Shown here one piece after another: positions 56,769 through 64,000 of a stretch of DNA of 64,000 nucleotides. The first letter of the stretch is position 1. Each line of letters begins with the position of its first letter. Both the position numbers and the translations under genes were made by a program. Source of the DNA: Armigeres subalbatus (Eukaryota > Arthropoda > Insecta > Diptera > Culicidae); contig NW_026943465.1 in NCBI RefSeq assembly GCF_024139115.2, positions 32,987 to 96,986 of the forward strand, read 5' to 3'. The notes beneath the pieces are model-generated. The model was given only the letters and a program-made list of their open reading frames with translations, ran no database searches and was not told where the DNA came from.

Positions 56769-56932
56769 GGGGCCGTACACATATTACGTAAGCACTTATG
56801 GGGGGAGGGGGATCGGGCAATATCTTACGCTCCATATAAATATAAAATCATTTGTATGAAAAAAATCTTACATGGGGGGAGGGGGGGTATAAAAATCCCA
56901 GAAAATATGCTTACGTAATTAGTGTACGACCA
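56769..56932. mobile_element. MITE with CGTACAC...ATTACGTAAGC ends
   Basis: GGGCCGTACACATATTACGT at the left is mirrored at the right by ACGTAATTAGTGTACGACC, giving about 24-bp inverted repeats around a 110-bp interior with two G-runs (GGGGGGAGGGGG). No coding capacity. Elements with these ends are common in insects, as I recall. The superfamily is not assigned. Confidence 0.75.
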
Positions 56933-57284
56933 ACTTGCAAGACTATATTTAGGCACACTGAGCAAAACAAAATCGACAAAAGCTAAAAACAATACATTTA
57001 CGTTAAGAAAATTATTTTGAGCTTTTTAAGAAATGTCTCTTCTCCGTGGAAACTTGATGTTGCTGAGAGCTTGGAAATCTACCGACAGGTACAAACGCGG
57101 TTGTTGAATAAAGATCAAGGAAACGGTAGCTCCTGGCTCTTCAAGTTTATACCTAAGCATTAAGCGCATCAAGCGAGTAGAAATAAGCACCGTAGTAAGA
57201 TAAGTACCTAGATAAATTATTATACCTACGCATAGTATAAATAGTGTAAGCTGCGATCATTTTCTTCAAGTCGAGTCAAGTACG
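56933..57284. other. Unassigned stretch
   Basis: No gene recognised; leads into the third hammerhead-like copy. Confidence 0.4.
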
Positions 57285-57331
57285 AGACACTGAAGACGGC
57301 CTTACTGTTGAGGTCGAAATACGTATCTGTC
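57285..57331 (+). ncRNA. Hammerhead-like ribozyme motif, diverged copy
   Basis: CTGAAGA (57290-57296), helix GGCCTTA / TTGAGGTC, GAAA (57316-57319), TACGTA and TC, with predicted cleavage after C57327. Flanking GACA and TGTC now form a four-pair helix I. Compared with the 55-kb copies the helix has one A-U to U-A double change and two G-U wobble changes, keeping all seven pairs. Such changes are what selection on RNA structure leaves. The downstream sequence (GTGGTGGAATTC, CTCGTCTTA) shows it is the same family. Confidence 0.45.
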
Positions 57332-57532
57332 AGGATACAATTAAGTGGTGGAATTCAATGGGATTGTTTAAACTCGTCTTATGACAGGTGAATACATTTA
57401 CACCAAGAGAACAAGCAGAATACTAATTTTAGGAGTACTTCCCAATCACTCTCGAAATATTCCCTATACGTCAAATAATCCTTTGTAGTCTTTGAGGTAG
57501 GGTATTTTTAATGTTCTTTGAGAGTTTGCGGG

Positions 57533-57829
57533 TTAAAAGTATTTTATTCCAAGAATGTCCATTTCTTTTGGCAAAACATGCTTTTGCATATAAACAAGAA
57601 TCATGTATCTACCCAGCACTGTTGATAACGAAACCCACGCTAGATGATGCGCATTGAAGTTACCCAGGAAAATGTTACGTGAAACGATGCGCGCAGCGAT
57701 AAGATGAAGAGAGATGTCCACCTGCAGTCTCTCGAACGGTATATCTTCTCGTATAGCGAGGCCTATCCCGTATTGCCAGTGATGCACGCTGTTTGATTCT
57801 AAGAGTAGTGTGTAGTTCCTGCCAAGGAA
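57533..57829 (-). pseudogene. Jockey-type LINE endonuclease, part 2 of a split element
   Basis: On the minus strand the frame reads NFLGRNYTLLLES, YGIGLAIREDIPFERLQ, SLHLIAARI and then, after a small internal deletion, NIFLGNFNAHHLAWVS. These are central motifs of the LINE endonuclease (G.GI.IR..IP, and GDFNAHH..WGS with D changed to N). That change alters the aspartate of the conserved GDFN motif, so the domain would be inactive. The beginning of this domain is 3.85 kb away at 61694, across an inserted hAT-like element. Similarity stops near 57590. Confidence 0.72.
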
Positions 57830-58429
57830 GTTCGGTGTAGAGGTGTGCGCCGGTCCGATATTCGTCGGCGGCGGCGTTTGTCCGAATTTTGGTCGGCGGC
57901 GGCGGCGTTTTTGGCATCACGCCGACAACCATTTTAACCGGCGGCGGCGGCGTGGATCGGCGTGGCGATTTTTTTTAAACGTTTTTCTAAGATTTTTTTT
58001 TTGATTTTTTCGGGATATTTTTATGACACTAAAAGAATTTCTAAAAGAATTTATGACACTTCTTTAGAATTTCCGCTGAGGATTATTCAAAATGTTTCAA
58101 CGAAAAATTGTTCGAAATTATTGGATTTCTACGGGAAATTCTTTGTACAGTAGAAGTTTGATAACTGAAAGTCATTTAACTGCAATGCTTTTAACTGTAT
58201 TTCGAAAGTTGCATCAGTTTCGCAGTTATCGCATCGGACAGCTGAGCTTCAAAACGATGTCAAAGTCGATGATAGCTGAATAGCAGTGAACAATCAGATG
58301 CACTTCTTTTTTGACGACGTCTGACAATTGTTTGACGTCTAGAATGCGTCGCAGTTATCGAACGCCATTCGCTAACAGAAACGAAAATAGGTTGCAGTTA
58401 TCGTACAACATTGTCCATACGAAATTCTT

Positions 58430-60230
58430 GGGTAATTCCATTGGCCGAAAACCGTATGTCCGAACTGGTAATTTGGTCGAAAAAGTCGTTTTCCCTAACA
58501 GTTCGTTTGGCCGAATAGGTCTTCTTCTTCTTCTTATTGGCATTACATCCCCCACTGGGAAATTGCCGCCTCGCTGCTTAGTGTTCATTCAGCACTTCCA
58601 CAGTTATTAACCGCGAGGTTTCTAAGCCAAGTTACCATTTTTGCATTCGTATGTCATGAGCAGTGGAGTCATGCGCAGTGGAGTCCAGACAATTTCCAAT
58701 CCGAAAATTGCCTAGACCGGTTGGGTCATCAGAATGGGTCATTTGTCCGAAAATATCGTTTAGGCCAACATGTCATACGGACACATGTGAATAACTTATT
58801 AGGGAATCAATATTCGAGCCACGCCTAACAATATACTCTTTGTCATCAACAGAGTTTGTTTCTGACAAACGCACCTAGAGACAAACCTTTATCAGAACCC
58901 GAACACAATATGACAAGAATCATTTACCTTGCATGCTCTGATATCTTTGAAAATACGCTGCTAATTTTGTAATAATTATTGTTCGATTCTCGAATATTTC
59001 CATAAAAGCAGAAACTATGATAGCATAAAACCTAAATTTTCACTAGAAATAATGCAAAATAACGGGATGAAAAGTTAGCAACAAGATTGTCTTCTTTTTT
59101 GTTGCTGACAAAATTTTTCGGATCTTTGTCATTATTATCTCCGACAAAAACAAAGCTTTGTCGTTGGTTCTCTTTTGTCGCTTGTTTCGCAGGCGCATTC
59201 CAAAAAAAAATGATTCCCTGTGAATAACTGAATAGCTAATTTAGTCCAAAATATCCAACCGTTTGGCCTAATGACATTTACGTTGAAAAGACCTTTAGTC
59301 AAACAACCGTTGAATGAAATTTCGTAACATCTCTACTTTTAAGTCAATACTGGCATTTAAGCCAAATGCCATCTGACCAAATCCCATTAAGCCGAATTGA
59401 ACATTTATCCGAAACTGTTATCCGGTCAAAAATGGTTTTACCAAAAATGTAGTTTGACAGAAAACGACAAAAAGCCGAAATGGATATTCAGCCGAATTGG
59501 TAATTTGGCCGAAAAAAAAAAACGTTTAACCGAATAGATCATTTGACCGTTTGATAGGAATGCTAATTTGTCCCGAAAATGTCCTTTCTGCAAAACAAAC
59601 CTTCTGGCCGAACGGCATTTTCTGTCAAGTGACCTATTCGACTAAACGTCTTTTTTGGCAAAATGATCCCAGAAAGGAAATTTATGGGCCAAATGTCTCT
59701 TTCTGCCAAATGACATTTTTTACCAAACGGCGTTTTTAATCAAATGATGTATATTCGTTCGAAAGACTTTTCCATCCGAAAACGCATTTCCAACCAAATG
59801 ACCTGTTAGGGTAAACTTACTTTTTCCAGATTTTTCTTTTGGCTGTAAATCGCTTTCGGCCAAACAACATTTTCGGTCAAACCAGTTTTGATCTGATAAC
59901 AGTTTCCGTGAAACGTTTTGCTAAATGGTACCTGGCTAGATGTCTTTTGGCCTAAAGTCCAGTATTGACTTAAAAATAGAGGGCACGGCACGGAATTTTG
60001 TTTCATATTACCCGTATAGTACGAGGTTCAGTCATTGAAATTTTGCCGTATTGCCCCATTGGACCAAATGACATTTTTGGCCAAATGGTCCATTCTGTCC
60101 AAAAACTTTTTCTGCTAAATGGCATTTTTGGCCAACGATCGTTTCAGCCAGACAACCTGTTAGGGCAAACGGCTTTTTCGGCCAAATTACCAGCTCGGCT
60201 GTCTGTTACTTTCGGTCAATGGAACTTACC
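58430..60230. repeat. GGCCGAA minisatellite inside the hAT-like element
   Basis: Degenerate units such as TTTGGCCGAATAGGTC, CCAAATGACATTTTTGGCC and GACCGTTTGATAGG run at 58436-58525, 58730-58780, 59235-59975 and 60040-60225. A weaker patch occurs at 61225-61310. Confidence 0.85.
58526..58722 (-). mobile_element. Feilai-type SINE nested in the hAT-like element
   Basis: Minus-strand copy beginning at its GAA tail (CTTCTTCTTCTTCTTATTGG) and running to TTGCCTAGACCGG, where the tRNA head is lost. An 18-bp stretch with GCAGTGGAGTC twice (58670-58688) looks like a small local duplication. It sits between two GGCCGAA runs, so it inserted into the array. Confidence 0.85.
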
Positions 60231-60780
60231 AAGAATTTATAATCGAAAATAGAGAGAATTTTCTGAAGAAATTCAAAAACAATCCTCAAAAATTCCGAGC
60301 ATTTTTCCGATGATTTAAAGTTGGCTATGCCAAACTAGCCGTTTAATGATGAATTTCTCCTGCGAAAAAAATCACTCTGATAAATTAATCTTAATTAACC
60401 CGTATCGGCCTTAGTGAAGAAAAATAATTCAAATCACTGCCATTTCGTCATTTCTAGTCGTATTGGCCTGGTTTTATCACTGTTCTGATCGTACGGATCT
60501 CAGAATTCAGAATACATTTTGGGACTTGTGATGTGGCCCTCCTATCCGGAGTTATTCCGCTGGGTTACTGGGTCAGATACAGTAAATTTGACCACAACTT
60601 CCTTTTTTGGCTCTATAAGTGCAACAAAATGTTACGTTTTTAGTCTTATTCCTTTCATTTAGGTTCATTCGTATGTAGGGATTATGTCAGTACCAGGTAC
60701 CAAATCATGGTGATACCTGTTCCAGGGTTTCTTCGAACTGACCCTTGGGGAACCGGCCCAAAATTAACAGTTCAATATTT
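60231..60780. other. Unassigned interior of the hAT-like element
   Basis: No coding frame; ordinary AT-leaning sequence. Confidence 0.4.
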
Positions 60781-61098
60781 TTGCTCCATAGCAATAGCAA
60801 TATGGGAATCAAACTGCAGCATTTTGGAAGACGAATGGAATTTTAACATCCAAATATGATATTGGCCACCCTGGGCCCAATTCCAAGGCTCTTGGAGAAG
60901 CCTTCGGGGGCACCAAAATCAGCCAATTTCAAAATATCACAAACTTTGGCAATATTGGTATCAAACTTCAGCATTTTGCAAGACAAGTGGGATTACGACA
61001 CCCAAATATGATATTGGCAATCTTGGGGCCAGTTCTGAGGCCCTTGGGGACGTCTCCTGGGGCACACGAATCGGCCAATTTCAAAATATCAAATTGGG
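60781..61098. repeat. 152-bp tandem repeat, two copies
   Basis: CAAATATGATATTGGC occurs at 60851 and 61003, and surrounding words (CAGCATTTTG, CCAATTTCAAAATATCA) repeat with the same 152-bp offset. A partial third unit may lie near 60700-60775. Confidence 0.75.
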
Positions 61099-61693
61099 GA
61101 AATCAACGTTAAATCATCTCTCCTACTAGTCACAATTTTCTGTGTGAATTTCAAAGAATACTCCACAGAGACTTTCCGTGAATATTCCGAATATTTTCCT
61201 GTAGAAACTTCCCGTAAAAACTTTCTTCTACCAAATAGTCTTTTCGGTTAAACGATTTGGCCTAACAACTTTCAGCTATGTAACTTTTGGCCGAACAAAT
61301 CTTTTCTGTTCTAAAATTCAATTTCAATTAGATTTTTTTCTTTTGGATTTCAACGGGAACACCTTCGCAATTTTCACGCTTAGTTTTTACGGAGAGCTCT
61401 TCGAAATTTTAACAATATTGTATGGAATTGTCATGGAAATAATTGGTATCTTCACAAAAATTCTCTGGAGTTTCAACGTAATGTTGTAGAGATCTATCAG
61501 GAAACTATACGGAAAATGCACTGAATCTTCGGAGTTTTCACTGAAAATTTGAATCGGCGTGGAAAATTATAGATCAGCGGCGTGACAAATTTTAAACGGC
61601 GGCGCGCCGATGCAAAAATGCCGGCGGCGGCGGCGAGCCAAAAACTGTCGGCGGCGGCGGCGTGGCGCGGCGGCGCACACCTCTAGTTCGGTG

Positions 61694-63047
61694 TGCAACG
61701 GTCTGATTCACCTTGGTCTTTTGCAGTGCAATTGCACACAATTCAAGGTCGGTTAGAAGGACTTTCAATTTATTGATATTTTCTCTGAGACCACGCAGGT
61801 TCCGCGGGGTTGACCGGTGGATGACGTTGGCGAGACTGTTGCGCTTCGTGTTCGTGCTGTATGAGTAGATCGACCAGCTGGGAAAAATGGTGGCAGTAAC
61901 CTCAAGTTGAGGTCCTCAAGTTTGAGGTCCTCAACAGATTTGTGGTGAACATAAGAACTTGCCTGTGGGACAATTTGCCCCATAGTATTAACCGATGTCG
62001 AACCCATTACACTAGTATAACCAATACCGACAACGATCCGTACTGGGGAGATGCTTTCTATGGATGGTAGTTTTGCTGCGAAATGGCGAACATCTGAAAG
62101 GGTATTGAGCAAAGCAGTACCCGAGTAGACGAAAATAGCTCAATAATATCAAATGTTGATAAGATAGCAAAATGAGATATGGGCATGATTTATATGAGAG
62201 ATAAAAGATCAGACGAAAATATCAATATTTTGCACTAAAATATCATGAGAAGATATGCTATTTGTAATAAGTAATCAATATCATGTGCCATTAGTTTGTT
62301 CTTATCCATATCATATCTTGATATTTAAATGATATTTCGGTAATTTTTTTCGATATTGTTGCCTGTTTTTTTTATCTCTTATATCAATCAAGTCCATTTC
62401 ATGTTTTGTTATTCTGTTCATGGCTTCTGCCCGGGTACCTGTTTGCATTGGAGTATAGTGACTCCTGACCTGTGGGACGTCTTGTCCCACTTGGGTCTTG
62501 GGTCTGGTGAGATGGTCGATTTGACGTAATTGCACTTCAGTGTACGACTCCGCTTTGTTTCTTGTACGGCTGGAGAGCAGTTTCGGGATCGTGTTACAGG
62601 GCCTGGCATCGAGTTAGTCGGTACTTATTTCTTGCTGAGCTGCGATTTCTCACGGCTGTCAATTTGATCTCTGTGCGATCTGTCTGGCTTGCTGTTTCAG
62701 TTGTTCGATGATGTTGGGCATTATTTTTATGTTCTGTTTTTCAATTCCTTCCGTTTGTTTTCGTTGCCTAGCTTGTCAATTTCGATCTCTTTCGATTCAA
62801 TCGCATGTTCCAGTTCTTTCAGCATCTTCTCCAATTCGTTTTGTCGAGACGAAGCCTGAGCATAGTTACTCCCTGCTTGAAAATCGACACGCTTCTTTAC
62901 CTCCGGGAATGTAACGTTATCTCGTACCTTTATTCTGATTACATCCACCTCTTTCATATAGACTGGGCATTGACGTTTGGTAGGATGATTATCACCTTTA
63001 CAGTTTTGACAGAAATATGCCTCGCCACATCCCTCTTCACCGTGAAA
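61694..63047 (-). pseudogene. Jockey-type LINE ORF1 and endonuclease start, part 1 of a split element
   Basis: Reading the minus strand from 63047: a zinc knuckle CQNCKGDNHPTKRQCPVY, then MKEVDVIRIKVRDNV and TFPEVKKRVDFQAGSNYAQA, then a charged coiled-coil-like stretch (NELEKMLKELEHAIESKEIE), all typical of a Jockey-clade ORF1. Near 61800 the endonuclease begins: NLRGLRENINKLKVLLTDLE then LCAIALQKTKVNQ. It is cut by the hAT-like element and resumes at 57829. Several frameshifts and an AT-rich insert at 62120-62360 break the frame. The 5' part of ORF1 is missing. Confidence 0.7.
62120..62360. other. AT-rich GATAT-dense insert in the LINE ORF1
   Basis: About 240 bp with a GATAT or ATATC word every 20 bases or so, unlike the LINE on either side. 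It looks like a small inserted element, but I could not define inverted ends or a target duplication. Confidence 0.35.
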
Positions 63048-64000
63048 GTTGCGGTGTCCCAGATATTACGAAATAAACGATGCAGTAGTTGAGCGGATGT
63101 CATGGGGTCAGCTTTGAGCATCTCGGCTGATATGCGGTCGACCCCTGGGGCTTTATTCGATTTCGTGCTTTGGATGGCTGTTTGAATCTCTAGCAGTGAT
63201 GGAGCTTCGGTATTGACGCGTGTTATACGTCGGATCCTAGGCAGATCATGCCGAGGTGGTGATGACCTGGCTGGAACTTGAAAAAGTTGTTCGAAGTGCT
63301 CGAACCAACGTTTCAGCTGGTAAGTTGGGTCGGTCAATAAATTCACGTCTTTCACATACATCGTTGCATTCACCTTCGCCCCGCTTACGCGTCGTGAGAT
63401 ATCGTAGAAGAGGCGAATGTCTTCGGTTGCTACGGCACTCTCTCCTTCGTCGACCAGAGAGTCTGCCCACGCTCGCTTGTCCCGTCGACATGAGCGTTTT
63501 ACTTCCTTCTCAAGAGCTGCGTATCGTTGACGGGCGAAGACGTTGGCTGCTTTGGCTTCTCTTCGCTCCTCTATCTTCCTCCAGGTCTCATCGGTGATCC
63601 ATTGTTTTCTCTGGGTGCGTAGTTCGCCCAGATTGTTCTCGCTGGTGGCGATGAAGGCATTCTTGATGGCGGTCCATTGGTCTTCCAGGCTGCCACCTTC
63701 CGGAATATCTGCAGCACGCGTCTCCAGTTCTTCAACGAAGGACCGTTTCACCGTGGCATCTTCCAGTCGGCGTGTATTGAATCGTCGTCCAACTCTTTCC
63801 TCCTGCCGACGAATCCGCGCAATGCGCAGGCGTATTTCGCCGATGAGGAGGTGATGATCAGACGCGATATCGGCACTACGTTTATTCCGTACATCAAGAA
63901 GGCTCCGTTTCCATTTTCGGCTGATGCAGATGTGGTCGATTTGATTTTCTGTAAAGCCGCCACGGGAGACCCACGTGACCTTGTGAACCGATTGAGGGAA
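63048..64000 (-). pseudogene. RTE-clade LINE ORF2 fragment, open, cut by the window edge
   Basis: One minus-strand frame is open from the window edge to about 63050 (over 310 codons). It reads TWVSRGGFTENQIDHICISR and ASDHHLLIGEIRLRIAR (end of the endonuclease, with the SDH motif), then a long basic linker (GSLEDQWTAIKNAFIATSE, RKQWITDETWRKIEERREAK, YDISRRVSGAK) and NKAPGVDRISAEMLK, the start of the reverse transcriptase. At WDTATF similarity ends abruptly and the Jockey-type ORF1 begins. The frame continues to 62954 only as read-through of that neighbour. Fewer defects than the other LINEs here suggest it is young. Confidence 0.85.

Larger units (their letters stand above)
57838..61685. mobile_element. 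hAT-like non-autonomous element, 3848 bp, filled with GGCCGAA repeats
   Basis: The ends TAGAGGTGTGCGCC and GGCGCACACCTCTA are perfect 14-bp inverted repeats, flanked by the perfect 8-bp duplication GTTCGGTG (57830-57837 and 61686-61693). Just inside both ends are several GGCGGCGGCG clusters in mirrored arrangement. The interior has no transposase frame; most of it is GGCCGAA minisatellite, plus a Feilai SINE and a 152-bp tandem repeat. The insertion splits a LINE endonuclease, whose two halves lie directly outside the duplications. Eight-bp duplications and TAG ends indicate hAT. Confidence 0.92.

Noticed and set aside
1..64000. LTR retrotransposons or endogenous viral elements
   Set aside because: I looked for integrase, protease, tRNA-primed LTR pairs and viral polymerase or capsid motifs and saw none in the open frames.

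Overview
This window reads as non-coding, transposon-dense insect DNA, most likely from an Aedes mosquito. The main reasons are several Feilai-type tRNA-derived SINEs with (GAA)n tails, JAM1-like RTE and R1-clade LINE remnants, and the GGCCGAA and GTGAGAAG minisatellites that I associate with Aedes genomes. I cannot separate Ae. aegypti from Ae. albopictus. I recognise no intact host gene. Nearly every longer open frame belongs to a dead transposon or to a stop-free tandem repeat. The genes therefore do not form a pathway; what can be read is a history of nested insertions.

Layout. 1-6.6 kb: RTE tail fragment, two linked minisatellites, an inverted pair of tRNA-derived SINEs, an AT-rich stretch, and a fold-back element (4843-6044) carrying a Feilai SINE with a 13-bp target duplication. 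6.6-12.4 kb: mostly unique AT-rich sequence with a GC-rich island (8.2-8.7 kb), a possible minus-strand exon (9566-9907) and a possible 21-nt microexon behind a 338-nt stretch with no AG (10226-10586). 12.4-15.7 kb: a minisatellite field with 31 perfect 24-bp units whose six reading frames are all open, followed by an older tandem duplication. 15.9-24.1 kb: a SINE, MITEs, a complete non-autonomous hAT-like element (19379-20870, 8-bp target duplication), possible orphan exons and a 25-bp assembly gap. 24-36 kb: largely unique, with a LINE RNase H relic and a degenerate hammerhead-like palindrome.

36.1-44.8 kb: a Jockey relic, a 4.9-kb fold-back element with arms built from about 140-bp tandem repeats in opposite orientations, a 5'-truncated RTE with a 14-bp target duplication, and a detached cluster of the same 140-bp repeats. 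45.7-48.8 kb: a minus-strand R1-clade LINE that has lost its catalytic centre. 49-57 kb: a SINE with a hexamer tail, a TTAA-flanked MITE, a frameshifted transposase-like relic and hammerhead-like RNA motifs, two of them in a 252-bp palindrome. 57.5-64 kb: a minus-strand Jockey-type LINE split by a 3.85-kb hAT-like element full of GGCCGAA repeats, joined to an RTE fragment that runs off the window.

The most interesting signals are the hammerhead-like motif family with compensatory base changes between copies, the AG-free zone before a microexon candidate, and the minisatellite-filled hAT-like element with GGC-repeat ends.
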